Of a DNA stretch of 64,000 bases, positions 47,528 to 58,806 are shown piece after piece. The notes beneath the pieces are model-generated. The model made no database searches. It was not told the DNA's origin and saw only the letters and a program-made list of their open reading frames with translations. The DNA is from CAWFFV01 sp963814985 (GTDB taxonomy: Bacteria; Chloroflexota; Ktedonobacteria; Ktedonobacterales; Ktedonobacteraceae), in the NCBI GenBank assembly GCA_963814985.1, contig CAWFFV010000056.1, forward strand, positions 124,001 through 188,000. The letters run 5' to 3'. The first letter of the stretch is position 1, and each line of letters begins with the position of its first letter. A program made the position numbers and the translations under genes.

Positions 47528-49176
47528 TTACTCCTGTGGTGCTTGCTTCCTGGGATGCTGATTCAAAAACTCTTGCCCTGACGTATATGGCGGGAATGCT
47601 TGATCCCCATTGGTCTGGTTACCTGCTTCTCTCGCCGGTGATGCAGGATAGGCAGAATCCCCACTGATGAGTAGGAGTGTCGGGTGGCCCATATGGATTT
47701 TGTGGGGGCCTCATATTCCCTGCCTGTGGATATGGTTGATATGGCCGTGACGCTTGTTGATAGGAAGGCGGTGGTGAATATCTTGCAGGATCGGTATATG
47801 GCATCATAGAATTTACGGGCGTAGTATATGAAGGAAGTATTCTATTGATAATATATTGTGCCTGCTGTCCCAGCCGCGCCTTCTCACGATTACGTCGCTG
47901 GTATACAAGTATACCGCCGAGGCCAATAGGAGGTAGCAGAACAAGGAGAATACCCACCAGAAGTAACAATGGTGCATTACTATCAGTGGCAACCCGTACC
48001 GATAGGGGATTCTGTATTGGACGGATTCCCGATCTAAGCTGATCAGGGGTCAGAGTTGCAGGTTGGTTAAGACTTAGATTCCACTGATTCTCTAGATGTG
48101 CCTGATCAACTCCTAGCGCCTCTGTCAAATCTTGCCCAAAGTTTGTCCGTGAATTATTCATGTCCTTGATCAGAGTGGTCATTTTAGCTTGCCCAAAAGT
48201 TCTGTACATATAGTCAACGAGGTTCCAACTCTGGGCATAGGCAAGATAAGCTTTGTCTGCATCTGCTGGAAATCCAAAGGCAAGATCACTCAAACGTAGG
48301 AGGGTATGGTTGGCGAGTGCTTGTTTGAAGCGCTGCATCATTGGTGGCTCGTGGTAAATCTGGTTATAGACGGCCAACCCCTCATCAAACCATGTTGGCG
48401 CAAGGATACCTCCACGAATTAGCTGATGAAAAACCAGATGTGTTAGCTCATGTGGCATATCGCGTATCAGCGTATCATCATCCGGGGTATCGACAACGAT
48501 GGAGGCCTGGTTGAGTAAAGGAAAGGCAACACCTCCCACCCATTCATGAGTTTGAGGCGAGAGTGAGCCATGAAAATCTTCATCTGTTTGGTAGACCCAG
48601 AGATTGATAGGTTGACTTAGCCTTCCACCAAGGTTATTACCAATGCGTGCGAGGTTTGTGCTGGCCTGATTCAGAACAATCTGCCCAAAATCGGCAGGAT
48701 GATTGTACCAGTGCACCTGTAACAAGCCCTCTGATAAGTTTTGCCACTTAAAACGGGTATCTGTCACCAAAAATTTCTGAGTTTGATCTATGTGAGTATT
48801 GCCTGCACGATCCTGAATCTTCCAATAATAGGTAACCTCTGTCCCTGGTGGAGTAAAGTTATCCCCTGTAGTGTCTTCATGCCAATGTACGGTCATCTGT
48901 TGTGCAGGTTGAGTAATAGTAGCGTTATGTTGCTCCTGATTCCCTTGCACAGTGAACATGATCACAATAGTAGCCTGACTGATCGGACTATTGGCATCAC
49001 TCGCGCTCATTTGAAAATCGATACCCTTAGGAAAGGAGACGGTATCTGTCTGAGAAGTAATGGTGATCGGATCAACAAAGGCATGTGTATGGGAAGAAAA
49101 GAAAAATGGCGAAAGAATCCAGAAATCCGAGGCAGACCAGGAAAATCCGCAGGAGGTGAACACGCCGCAAAGACAT
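47528..49176 (-). CDS. Secreted MA-type metallopeptidase with C-terminal membrane anchor (two frame breaks)
   Basis: A ~545-residue exported protein. ATG 49176 (GAGAGGAG upstream) reads MSLRRVHLLRIFLVCLGF, a signal peptide, then a frame change near 49100 leads to SHTHAFVDPITITSQTD. An Ig-like beta region is followed by a peptidase_MA domain with DMPHELTHLVFHQL (HExxH zinc site) and WFDEGLAVYNQ. After it come a span (LLLLVGILLVLLPPIGLGGILVY) and a proline/tyrosine-rich cytoplasmic tail. A second frame change near 47655 replaces the stop at 47619 with a tail ending at 47528, 30 bases before dprA. Substrate unknown; cell-envelope processing is plausible. Confidence 0.75.
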
Positions 49177-49275
49177 AAAAGAGGCTCCTCTCAGCAATTA
49201 CTACACAACGTTCCTATTGTACATGATTCGGCAGGCTTCTGCTTATCTTTAGTACACAGGTCATATGAAATCGGA

Positions 49276-49440
49276 ACTACTCAGGCCTCTCGTCCTGATT
49301 CCTCAGCGCCTTCGGCGCTTCGCAAACCGTTTTGTGTGGGTTTTGTCGCCTGCGGTGGAGGTTGCGGCGCAACCTCCACCGCAGGCGACAAAACCCACAC
49401 AAAACAAGAGCTTACCACCGCGGTGGTGAGCAGACCTGAG
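49276..49440 (-). repeat. Composite palindromic element, copy D (complete, inverted)
   Basis: On this strand the order is reversed: CTCAGCGCC-TTC-GGCGCTTCGC, then the long stem 49329-49405 (38 bp exact, centre G 49367) with GTTTTGTGTGGGTTTTGT outside, core CGCCTGCGGTGGAGG, then CCACC-GCG-GTGG. It lies between divergent genes upstream of the penicillin-binding protein, and CTCAGG/CCTGAG ends bound it. Confidence 0.8.
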
Positions 49441-49445
49441 TAGTT

Positions 49446-49727
49446 ACTGAAATCGTTTAAAAGCATCCATTAGCCTGAAAGGGTGACTGCGTTAATGTGT
49501 TTCATCTTATTCGTCAAGGTTATTACATGAGCTTCGAGCACTATGTGAAGGAAGTCTGGCTGTCTGGCTACAAGGTGAGGCGAGCGGCATGATTCTGTAC
49601 GTCAACCTTCTTGAAAACTACCTTTACACTTCGTTTATTCTCTATAATACAGAGAGTAAAGTAATGAAACAGGAAAGCCGCGAACATAATAGGGGTAATC
49701 CACTGCATGAACATAAGGATGTATTTT
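49446..49727 (+). promoter_or_regulatory. Upstream region of the penicillin-binding protein gene
   Basis: Contains a -10 box TATAAT at 49643-49648 with a weak TTTACA upstream. A 21-residue open frame at 49527-49592 (MSFEHYVKEVWLSGYKV...) with AAGG upstream is possible but unsupported. Nothing else was recognised. Confidence 0.3.
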
Positions 49728-52543
49728 TATGAGTGATGCTTGGAAATCAACAATTCACTAATAACCAACACTCTGAGGCTACTAGCTTTGGTGAGGGGGA
49801 TCATGTAAACGGTCAGGGCCAACGAAATCAACAGTTCAAACAATTTTCTCCTATATCCTTGCCCGGCATACAAAAATCTTCACCCTACTCGCCTCCGCCT
49901 TCAACACCTCCGTTACCAAATCATCGGCCTACACGGAGTGGACTACTGACAATGGCTTCACAAAGCCGGGTTGCTAATACGGTACGCCATTGGTCTGGCA
50001 AAATGGCTGCGGTTGCCAGAAGCCTCCTCAAGCACCACCGGACCCACTGGTGATCTACCATCCCAGTTCTAACTCCTGGCACAGGGCCACTTCCCCCAAA
50101 GAACAAACCGTGGAAACGCTCACGTGCCCTGCGTCTTACCAAACAAATGCGCCAACGCCGCAAACGCTGGTATAATAGCGGACCCAACAGCCAGAAAATT
50201 GGACAATGGCTGCTCATAGCCCTCTTGCTCTTGCTGGTAATCATTACATCATCGGGAAGTGCCTATGCTTATGGCTACTATCAGAGTGAGTCGGCTAAAG
50301 TACAGGGATTAGCCAACCAGCACATTTCACAGACCACGCATATTGAGGACCGCAATGGTGTAGCACTTTATGATGTCTATGACCAGGGTGTTGGAGGGGG
50401 ACGACGCACGCCCGTTTCCTACCAGGATATACCGCAGGTTATGCAGGATGCCATGATCTCGGCAGAGGATCACACCTTCTGGACTAATATCGGGATAGAC
50501 CCACAAGGTATTCTCCGTGCAGCGACCTGTGGTGGTTGCGGTGGCGGCAGTACAATCACCCAGCAGTTGATCAAGAACCTGACAGGTGATGATCAGGCTT
50601 CTCTCTCGCGTAAGATTCCTGAAGCGACGCTGGCTGTTGGCCTGACACAGCAATATCCTAAATCGAAGATCCTGGAGATGTACCTCAACGTTGCTCCTTT
50701 TGGTTCACAGGACCTTGGTATTGAAGCAGCGGTCGAGGAGTACTTTCACCTCATGCCACAATGTAAGAATTTTAACTGTGTGCCTGGTATCGCACAGCTT
50801 GATTATGATCTTGTCACTAAAAAACATGATCCTCTGCTGGGACTGGCACGGGCATCTCTACTGGCTGGAATGCCACAAAAACCTGTGACAAATGACCCGA
50901 CGCTTGGCCCTACAAGTAAACAAGGTGCCCTGGCGCGTCAAGCAGATGTGCTGAATGAGATGATAGGGCTGGGGATATCGGTAAAAGGGCTGGGCCCAAT
51001 TACGCCAGAGATTGCGAAACAAGCAGAGGACCTGACCGCGAAAATGACCTTCACGCGGTATCGCCATATAAAGCGTGCTCCACACTTTGTTGACTGGATC
51101 ATAGGCCAGATGGAAACAGCCCTGGGAAATGGCGACCCCAATCAGGGCGTACAGACATTCCTTACCGGTGGCTTCAATATCCGTACCACGGTTGATGCTA
51201 ATCTGGAAGACTATGTCGAAAATGCGGTAAAACGTCACCTGACACAACCAGACTACCAGATGTTTCCATATGGCCATTACGCAACACTCAATGTTGATAA
51301 TAATGTCAACGACGCTGCTGTAGTAGTAATGAACTCTACAACCGGCGAAGTCCTGGCGATGGACGGTAGCACCGACTACAACTCTACCAATCCCCTTGTG
51401 GGAGGCCAGGTTGATGCGGCAATCACCGGTCGTGCTCCTGGTTCAACCTTCAAACCAATCGTCTATGCCACAACGTTCCAGATGGGGTGGTATCCAGGAA
51501 TGGTACTTCCCGACTTCACCACGTACTTTCCTAACGGAGCGGCAGCCGGAAGTCTTGCAACCGGTCTCTACCACCCACCAGACTACGGCGGCGCTAATTT
51601 CCACTGGAACATAAACTCTACGATCAGACAAGCAACCGCAATGTCGCTGAACGTTCCAGCAGTGAAAGCATTATCATTTGCCGGTATGGATAATGTCCTT
51701 ACCAATGCTCGACGCATGGGTATTACCAGTCTCAATAGCCTGCTCACTTCAAGCGATTGTCAAGGAAAATCATCTCTAGACTGTTTAGGTATAGCTACAG
51801 TGCTGGGTACGCACAATGTACCTTTGCTCCAACTGGCGGGGGCCTACCAGACCTTTGCTGATCAGGGAATGCATGTTCCACCACAAGGTATTCTGGATAT
51901 CTGGGACAACTATGGGCATAACCTGTATCATTTTGATCCTCAGCAGGTACAGGAAACTCAGGTATTCAGTAAGCAGGTTGCATATATGATGACTGCGGTC
52001 CTCTCTGATGAGCATGCACGTCAACGTGAATTCCTGGGTGATCATGACCTGTCATTCTGGGATTGGGACCCGACCTGTCAGATTGCACGCGCTCCATATC
52101 CAGACTGCCAGTATCATCAAGTAGCAGCCAAAACAGGGACAACAGATAATTTCCAGGATAATTTGACCATTGGCTACACTCCTAACGTCGTTGTAGGTGT
52201 GTGGGCCGGGAATGCAGATGGGACACCAATGTCTAATGTTGTGGGTATTACAGGCGCAGCCCCCATCTGGCACAGCGTCATGGAGTTTGTGAGTGGAAAG
52301 TGTAATACTGACACTGATAATATTCCCTGCCCTAACCTGAATCGCAATGCGCTCGATTTCACTCAACCTAATACGTTTACTCAGCCGGATGGCTTGCAAA
52401 TCCAGTGCGTCTCTCCTGTAGACGGCCTTGGCGGAACTGGTGACTGCGATTGGATGCTTCAAGGCTCATATCCTCTCCAGACCGGTGTTGTGCCAATGAC
52501 CATGAACCCAATGAACGGCAACGGTAATGGCAACGGTAACTGA
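49728..52543 (+). CDS. Class A penicillin-binding protein (transglycosylase/transpeptidase)
   Basis: A bifunctional enzyme that polymerises and cross-links peptidoglycan. A ~130-residue proline-rich cytoplasmic part (with frame changes) leads to RKRWYNSGPNSQKIGQW and one span LLIALLLLLVIITSSGSAYAY. The transglycosylase domain has MISAEDHTFWTNIGIDPQGILRA (catalytic Glu) and GGSTITQQLIKNL; the transpeptidase domain has APGSTFKPIVYA (Ser/Lys), AMSLNVPAV (SxN) and AAKTGTTDNFQD (KTG). The tail ends in a G-N-rich repeat (NGNGNGNGN). A TGA at 50051 and the changes nearby suggest errors at 49760-50060. Confidence 0.88.
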
Positions 52544-52558
52544 AAACAGATATCGTAA

Positions 52559-52632
52559 TGTGTAGGGGCGCGGTTTACAAGCCCGTTATGCTGTTAATGC
52601 AAACACGGGCTTGTAAACCGCGCCCCTACACA
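52559..52632. repeat. Inverted repeat GGGGCGCGGTTTACAAGCCCG, copy 1
   Basis: 27-bp exact arms (52559-52585 and 52606-52632) with a 20-base loop, just after the penicillin-binding protein gene. The same arm sequence forms a second hairpin at 62287-62360; two copies make it a repeated element rather than a gene-specific terminator. Confidence 0.75.
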
Positions 52633-52721
52633 TGTGTCACGCCTTCAGAGAGCAACTTTCAAGGATGCGATCCATTCATCTCTGACACCCAAAAGACACC
52701 CACCCCATCTATCTTCTACTC

Positions 52722-52780
52722 TTGACAATCTCCCCTCTTGAGTGCTATTCTGTACTTGCAGTCTCATAGCAAGAGTGCTA
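52722..52780 (+). promoter_or_regulatory. Heat-shock operon promoter with two CIRCE-like half sites
   Basis: TTGACA (52722-52727), 18 bases, TATTCT (52746-52751). GAGTGCTA occurs at 52740-52747, over the -10, and again at 52773-52780 in the same orientation. CIRCE is normally TTAGCACTC-9-GAGTGCTAA, an inverted repeat; here only the right half is seen, twice, ~33 bases apart. HrcA control is plausible but the left half is missing. Confidence 0.5.
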
Positions 52781-52871
52781 GCAATCAGATTTGACAAATA
52801 TTGTATCATCCTAGCATGGTAGTCTCACTATGTCAGGAGAGGTAAGTCAGGACAATTGAGGACAGCAAGAT

Positions 52872-53940
52872 ATGACGCCATTGAGTCTGCGTAAACAGCA
52901 AATATTGCGTGCGTTCGTTGAAGAATATATTCATAGTGCACGCCTGTTGCATCCGAAACACTTGTACGTAAATATGCATTTGAATTTCAGTTCCGCGACA
53001 GTTCGTCACGAATTGGCTGGGTTGGAGGAAGCACTGATCCATCAGCCACATACTTCTGCTGGGCGTGTGCCAACAGACCTGGGGTATCGTTTTTTTGTAG
53101 AACATCTCATGTAAGAGTCGGCTTTATCACTTGATGAGCAACGTTTCATCCGTCACCAGTTCTATCAGGTACAGGATCAGTTGGATCAATGGGTACGTTT
53201 GACGGCTTCTGTCATGGCGCGATCTACTGCATAGTGCTGCGGTTATGACCTCACCGCGTTCAGCGAGGGACGGCTAAAGCATTTCGAGGTACTATCGGTA
53301 ACCGAACTTCAGCACACATGGTACTGGTGCTGAGGATGGCACAGTGAAACAGCAGTGATTATTCCTGGAAACTCCCATTCAGCAGGAAGAACTTAAGTGC
53401 TCGTAGCAGCGCGGCTCAATAAGCTCTTCCACCATAAGCATGCACAGAGATCAAGGAAGCTCATCAGCAACATGATTTCTCGCCATAGAGCGACTCATCA
53501 GCACTGCAATAGTCCGTATTCTGGAGCAACATGGTGATGTATCTGAGCGATGATTTCTATCGTGAAGGCGTGTTGAATATTCTTGATCAGCCAGAATATA
53601 GCGCATGGGACCAGAAGAGGAACGTAGTGAGCGTGTGCGTAAGGTGATGGAGGTATTGGAACAGAACCGTTTCTTGCCTGCACTGGCATCGCAGTTGCGC
53701 TCCTCGGACGGGATACAGGTGATCATCGGTGGTGAAAACCAGTGGGACGAAATGAAAGATGTTAGCCTGGTGGTAGCGCGTTACGGTCAAGAGGGTAAAA
53801 TAGGTGGTTTGTTGGGTGTGATTGGCCCTACGCGTATGCAATATGGGCGGGCCATTGCTGTTGTGCGCTATATGGCAAAGGTCATGAACGAACTATTGCC
53901 GAAGTATACGGATAAGAGTAAAGTACTTATGGCAAAGTAA
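52872..53940 (+). CDS. hrcA: Heat-inducible repressor HrcA (frame broken repeatedly)
   Basis: The N-terminal wHTH reads SLRKQQILRAFVEEYIHSARLLHPK and SSATVRHELAGLEEALIHQPHTSAGRVPTDLGYRFFVEHLM, as in HrcA. The central region (53115-53600) reads only in pieces, such as LKHFEVLSVTE and SALSLDEQRFIRHQFYQ, with stops TAA (53112) and TAG in between. The C-terminal segment from 53605 (LLGVIGPTRMQYGRAIAVVRYMAKVMNELL) is the HrcA end. The order is right for HrcA and it precedes dnaK, so I read it as hrcA; errors or real decay cannot be told apart, but errors are likelier given dnaK. Confidence 0.75.
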
Positions 53941-53984
53941 GCAGCAGAAACTGCAACATAAAATAATCATTATAGGAGGCAATT

Positions 53985-55910
53985 GTGCCAAAGGTTATCG
54001 GAATTGATCTAGGAACTACAAACTCATGTATTGCCGTTATGGAAGGCGGAGAGCCTGTCGTCATTCCTAATGCTGAAGGGGCGCGTACCACACCCTCAAT
54101 TGTGGCAATGAACAAAAGTGGCGAGCGACTCGTCGGTGAAGTTGCCAAGCGTCAGGCCATTACCAATCCTGAAAATACGGTCTTATTCGATCAAACGCTT
54201 TATGGGCCGTAAATTTGATGATCCTGAGGTGGACCGTGACAAGCGTCTGGTGCCGTACCGGGTTGTACGCGCCAGCAATGGTGATGCCTGGGTAGAGGTT
54301 CAGGGAAAAACAGTATAGCCCGCCTGAAATCTCTGCAATGATCCTGCAAAAGCTTAAGACCGATGCCGAAGCATATCTTGGCGAGCGTGTGACACAGGCC
54401 GTTATTACTGTTCCTGCTTACTTTAACGATGCACAACGCCAGGCGACTAAAGGATGCTGGTAGGATCGCAGGTCTGGAAGTGCTGCGTATTATCAATGAA
54501 CCGACGGCAGCATCTCTGGCCTACGGATTGATAAGAAAAAAGATGAGCGTATCGGCGTCTATGACCTGGGTGGTGGCACATTTGACATCTCTATTCTTGA
54601 ACTGGGTGATGGCGTCTTTGAGGTCAAGAGTACCAATGGTGATACACATCTGGGTGGCGACGACTTCGACCATCGCATTATCAACTGGCTGGCAGACGAG
54701 TTCCGTCAGGAGAAGCGGCATTGATCTGCGGCAGGATCGTATGGCGTTGCAGCGTTTGAAAGAAGGCGGCTGAGAAGGCGAAAAAAGAGCTTTCCAGCTC
54801 AATGCAGACGGAGATCAACCTGCCCTTTATCACGGCAGATGCCAGTGGCCCCAAGCACTTGAACGATGCCGCTCTCTCGCTCGAAACTGGAGCAACTGGT
54901 TGAGGACCTGATTGAGAAATCACGTGGCCCTGTCGTGAAGGCCCTTTCTGATGCCGAGTATTCGTCCCGGTAATATGAACGAGGTGGTACTCGTTGGTGG
55001 TCAGACACGCATGCCTGCCGTCCAGACGCTGGTCCGCCGCATCTTCGATCGCGAGCCAAATCGTGGTGTAAATCCTGATGAAGTGGTGGCGATTGGAGCT
55101 GCGATCCAGGCAGGTGTCTTGACAGGCGATGTCAAGGATGTGCTCTTGCTTGACGTAACTCCCCTCTCCCTGGGTATTGAGACATTAGGTGGTGTCTTTA
55201 CACGCTTGATCGAGCGCAATACGACTATCCCAACCCAGAAGAGCCAGGTTTTCTCTACGGCAAGCGATAGCCAGCCAAGTGTAGAGATCAATGTGCTGCA
55301 GGGTGAGCGTGAGTTTGCCAAGGACAACCGTTCTCTCGGTAGCTTCATTCTGGATGGTATTCCACCCGCTCCACGTGGCATTCCACAGATCGAAGTTACT
55401 TTCGATATCGATGCGAATGGTATCGTCAATGTGTCAGCACGAGACAAGGGAACTGGACGCGAGCAAAAGATTACCATCGTGGCCTCAAGTGGCCTTTCTA
55501 AGGACCAGATCGACAGCATGGTGCACGATGCAGAGTCTCATGCTTCTGAGGACAAGCGCCGTAAGGAGGAGGTGGAGGAGCGCAATCAGGCAGATAGCGC
55601 GGCCTATCGTGCTGAGAAGAGCATTACTGAGCTGGGTGACAAAATTTCACGCCGAACAGAAGAGCGAACTGGAGTCCAAGATTGCTGATATCCGCGCTGC
55701 GCTCTCGACTGATAATGTTGCCCGCATCAAGTCAGCTCGTGAAGCTCTGGAGCAGTCTTTCCACAAGATCAGCGAAACGATTTATAGCCAGGGTGCTGCC
55801 AGGCGGCGCTGATGCAGACTTTAGTGGTGCTGCTTCCCATGAGTCGGATCAGGGATCAGAGTGGTTCACACGGTGATGACACCATCGAGGGTGAGTATAA
55901 GGAAATGTAG
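53985..55910 (+). CDS. dnaK: Chaperone DnaK (Hsp70), frame broken about ten times
   Basis: All Hsp70 blocks are present: GIDLGTTNSC, AVITVPAYFNDAQRQATK, GGGTFDISILELGDGVFEVKSTNGDTHLGGDDFD, NEVVLVGGQTRMPAVQ, VTPLSLGIETLGGVFT and IERNTTIPTQKSQVFSTA. About ten frame changes interrupt them; nearly every one is repaired by deleting one base (for example actaaaGgatgc, or aacGatgccg), which restores the Hsp70 sequence. GTG start with GGAGG upstream. Ends EGEYKEM at 55910. The organism cannot live without it, so the breaks are almost certainly sequencing error. No grpE lies between hrcA and dnaK. Confidence 0.9.
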
Positions 55911-56240
55911 ACGGTGTTAAACCTGCCTGTATTTTCACTGGCAGAGTAAGGGCATCTCTTGCAGATATTCTGACTCTCTGGCCTGGGATGACAAGAGTGC
56001 AAGCAAGAAATACCCTTGCGGGGTATATTTCCCAGATCGTTGTAGTATACGCATAAGGAGGCTAGTTCCAACGTACCGGGGCAGACAATGTTCCAACTCA
56101 GGCTATAACTATTGCGTATAGGATGTAGAGGAATTTGCGCTTGTCAAATCAAGCAAAATTATGTCTTAGTGATAGATGTTTGTTAAATCCAGTCGCGCGG
56201 ATCAGATCGCGCCCTGTTTCTGATGGTAAAGGACCAGTAG
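55911..56240 (+). other. dnaK-dnaJ intergenic region
   Basis: 330 bases without a supported gene. Contains a hairpin AAATACCC-TTGC-GGGGTATATTT (about 56005-56030), which may end dnaK transcription, and a possible weak pair TATACGCATA / TATTGCGTATA (56046-56116). No grpE is visible here. Confidence 0.45.
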
Positions 56241-57382
56241 ATGGCCACAAACAAACGAGATTACTATGAGGTGCTTGGGGTAGCTCGCACGGCAACCGAG
56301 GAAGAGATTAAAAAAGCCTTCCGTCGCCTTGCCAAGCAATATCACCCGGATACAAACAAAGAGCAGGGAGCGGAAGCCCGCTTTATTGAAATTAATGAAG
56401 CATATGAGGTACTCAGTGACTCAGAGAAACGAGCTACCTATGATCGCTATGGCCATGCCGGTTTAGGTAATGGCGTCGGTGGCGCTGGCTTCAGTGATTT
56501 TGGTGGATTTACCAGTATTAATGACCTCTTTGAGACTTTCTTCGCTGGTGATCAGGGGGACAACGTCGATACAAGTACACAGCGTGGAGCAGATCTGCGT
56601 TATGATCTGACTATCACTTTTGAAGAAGCGGTTTTCGGTTGTCAGAAAGAAATTGAGCTACCCCGCTGGGAAACCTGTTCAGCTTGTAAGGGAATGGCGC
56701 ACAGCCGGGTACCTCTACGTCACGTTGTAGTGCCTGCCAGGGTACTGGTGAAATTCGGCGCGTCCAACAATCTATCTTTGGTCAGTTTGTGAATGTGACA
56801 ATGTGTGAGCGTTGTCGAGGCGAGGGCCGGGTTATCACTACGCCCTGTGAGAAGTGCCGTGGTCAGGGCCGCATCCGCAATAATCGCCATGTCGTAGTTA
56901 ATATTCCTGCTGGTGTTGATGATGGCATTAATGTTCGTGTTACGGGCGAAGGGGAGGTCAGTCACGTGGTGGTACACCGGGTAATTTCTATGTCATTCTG
57001 ACAGTAAAACCACATCCTTTCTTCAAACGCCAGGGGAACGATATTATCTACGAGCTACCTATTAGTTTTTCACAGGCAGCGCTCGGTGATGAAGTTGAGG
57101 TGCCAACCGTTGATAGTAAATCAACTCTCCTCAAAATTCCGGCTGGCACACAAAGTGGTCGCTCGTTCCGGCTCAAAGGGATGGGGGTTCCCGAAGTACA
57201 TAGGAGTACACGCGGTGATCAGCATGTTATTGTTAAGGTGGTAACACCAACAAATTTAACAGTCTGAGCAGAAACACTTGCTTGAGGAATTTGCCCGGTA
57301 TCGAGCGTGAACAAAGTCCGATCAAAACGATAAGAATATCTTCCGCAATCTCTTTGAAAAGACCAAGGATGTGTTCCAATAG
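56241..57382 (+). CDS. dnaJ: Chaperone DnaJ (Hsp40), frame broken several times
   Basis: J-domain KRDYYEVLGVARTATEEEIKKAFRRLAKQYHPDTNKEQGAEARF with HPD, then a Gly/Phe-rich stretch and the zinc repeats (CSACKG, CSACQGTGE, CERCRGEGR, CEKCRGQGR), followed by the C-terminal substrate-binding beta domains to 57382 (ending FEKTKDVFQ). Frame changes occur near 56690, 56965, 57255 and 57310. The spacing with dnaK fits a hrcA-dnaK-dnaJ cluster. DnaJ cooperates with DnaK; GrpE must be encoded elsewhere. Confidence 0.88.
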
Positions 57383-57385
57383 AAG

Positions 57386-57437
57386 ATGCATAAAATTGAG
57401 TCGGTTGACGAATGCCAACCGACTCAATTTTATGCAT
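57386..57437. terminator. 22-bp hairpin between dnaJ and the EEP gene
   Basis: ATGCATAAAATTGAGTCGGTTG and its exact complement with an 8-base loop, 4 bases after dnaJ and 15 before the stop of the convergent nuclease gene. It probably ends both transcripts. Confidence 0.7.
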
Positions 57438-57452
57438 GGTGTCTTTTATTGC

Positions 57453-58472
57453 TCATTTCGTGATTGCGTTCCTGACACCCGTTGAAAGTACCTCTGGTTG
57501 TATCCTGATCCCAAATTCTGCGGTAACCGCTAAATGGTCACTCGCCTGACTCCCCGGTAGTCCTTCTGCTTCCGTCACCGGATCGCAAGTCTCTAGTCGC
57601 TCAAGTAGTGTTGGGCTGGCAAAAATGAAATCGATACGACCTGCCGGAGATGCTGCCGGACAGGTAAATCCCCTCTCGTTGGGGTGGCTTCGTCGGTAGC
57701 AATCCACATAATGAGCCTGATATACAAGGCGAATAGTACCACGTGGCACATAGAAAGATGCGGCTGTATCAAAGAGCGCACAGAGTAGATTATTTTCGGC
57801 AATGCTTCTCAAGAGAGGATTGAGAAAACGCAACTGGCGAGGGACCAGGGAACTAAGATATGGTTGCCCATCAATAAAACCAGGGTTGTGTTTTCTGCGG
57901 TCCAGGTTGATCATATAGCGTAAAAGATTACTGGCTTGAAAGGGATCACCAGGGGCAAGCGAGTTAAAATCTCCCATGAGCAGGTGTGGTACTCCCTGTT
58001 CACGCAATGGTGCCGTAATGCTTAGTATCTCCCGCACCTCACGTTGCCGAATATGATCCCCTCCCCTTCCTCGATGGAAGGCCGCTGACAAATGCATTAC
58101 AAAGACGGTTAGATGGTCTCCGTGAGCTTCCTTGACGCATACCTCCAGCAGAGGTCTGGTGAGTAAGCCTGGACGATTGTGTATCTGTGTGTGAATAACG
58201 GGTAAGCTGGTAAGGAGGGCTGGCAGATACCCATTACGATATCCGCTCTCGCCAGTATCGCCAGTAGTGATCAGTTGCATACCCAATGTTTCTGCAATTT
58301 CCTCGATCACCAGTGGTCTTTTCGTTACTCGCAGGTTGATCCCTTCGGGTAACCCTACAATATCAGGTTGTGCTGAGCGAATAACCTTTGTTAACTGGTC
58401 AAGACGCTGTATACCATATTCCTGTGCACTATAGCCGCCAGCTAGAATATTATATGAAACGATGCGAGTCAT
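57453..58472 (-). CDS. Endonuclease/exonuclease/phosphatase-family protein
   Basis: A 339-residue EEP-fold phosphodiesterase. Landmarks: MTRIVSYNILAGG (Asn), EGINLR at the catalytic Glu position, LMGDFNSLAPGDP (Asp, Asn) and SQASDHLAVTAEF (Asp-His) at the end. No signal peptide was seen. The family includes DNA repair exonucleases and lipid or inositol phosphatases, so the substrate is open. It converges on dnaJ. Confidence 0.85.
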   Translation of the reverse strand: MTRIVSYNILAGGYSAQEYGIQRLDQLTKVIRSAQPDIVGLPEGINLRVTKRPLVIEEIAETLGMQLITTGDTGESGYRNGYLPALLTSLPVIHTQIHNRPGLLTRPLLEVCVKEAHGDHLTVFVMHLSAAFHRGRGGDHIRQREVREILSITAPLREQGVPHLLMGDFNSLAPGDPFQASNLLRYMINLDRRKHNPGFIDGQPYLSSLVPRQLRFLNPLLRSIAENNLLCALFDTAASFYVPRGTIRLVYQAHYVDCYRRSHPNERGFTCPAASPAGRIDFIFASPTLLERLETCDPVTEAEGLPGSQASDHLAVTAEFGIRIQPEVLSTGVRNAITK

Positions 58473-58627
58473 TTGTCGTGAATATCCTTTTTAGATGCGT
58501 CCCTTGCAGTATGCCATCATCAAAACGTGGTTGTGTTTTCAAATCCCACTATATCAGACGAATGCTTATCTGTAAGAGTTACATGGAAACCCACCACCAT
58601 ACTGAACTACGGCAAAATCAGTGTAAC

Positions 58628-58740
58628 GCCTCAGGTCTCCTCGCCACCTGCGGTGGCTCACTCTCGCGTGGCGTGGTTTGCGTCGCAAACCACGCCACTA
58701 ACATACAACGGTTTGCGAAGCGCCGTCGGCGCTGAGGAAT
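58628..58740 (+). repeat. Composite palindromic element, copy E
   Basis: Module 1, GCCACC-TGC-GGTGGCTCACTCTCG; a shorter stem GTGGCGTGGTTTGCG-T-CGCAAACCACGCCAC (58668-58698), 15 bp exact; then TAACATACAACGGTTTGCGAAGCGCC-GTC-GGCGCTGAGGAAT as module 3. The outer stem of other copies is lost on the left. It follows the 3' end of glyS. Confidence 0.75.
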
Positions 58741-58806
58741 TAGAAAAAGAGGTGGACACAATCAGAAAATCTTGTGTCCACCCCATTGACCAGATCAAGT
58801 GTCTAT

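Noticed and set aside
53985..55910. Several small genes in the dnaK region
   Set aside because: Each fragment is a consecutive piece of one Hsp70 sequence.
24505..58740. CRISPR array
   Set aside because: The palindromes are dispersed and not regularly spaced; no cas genes are present.
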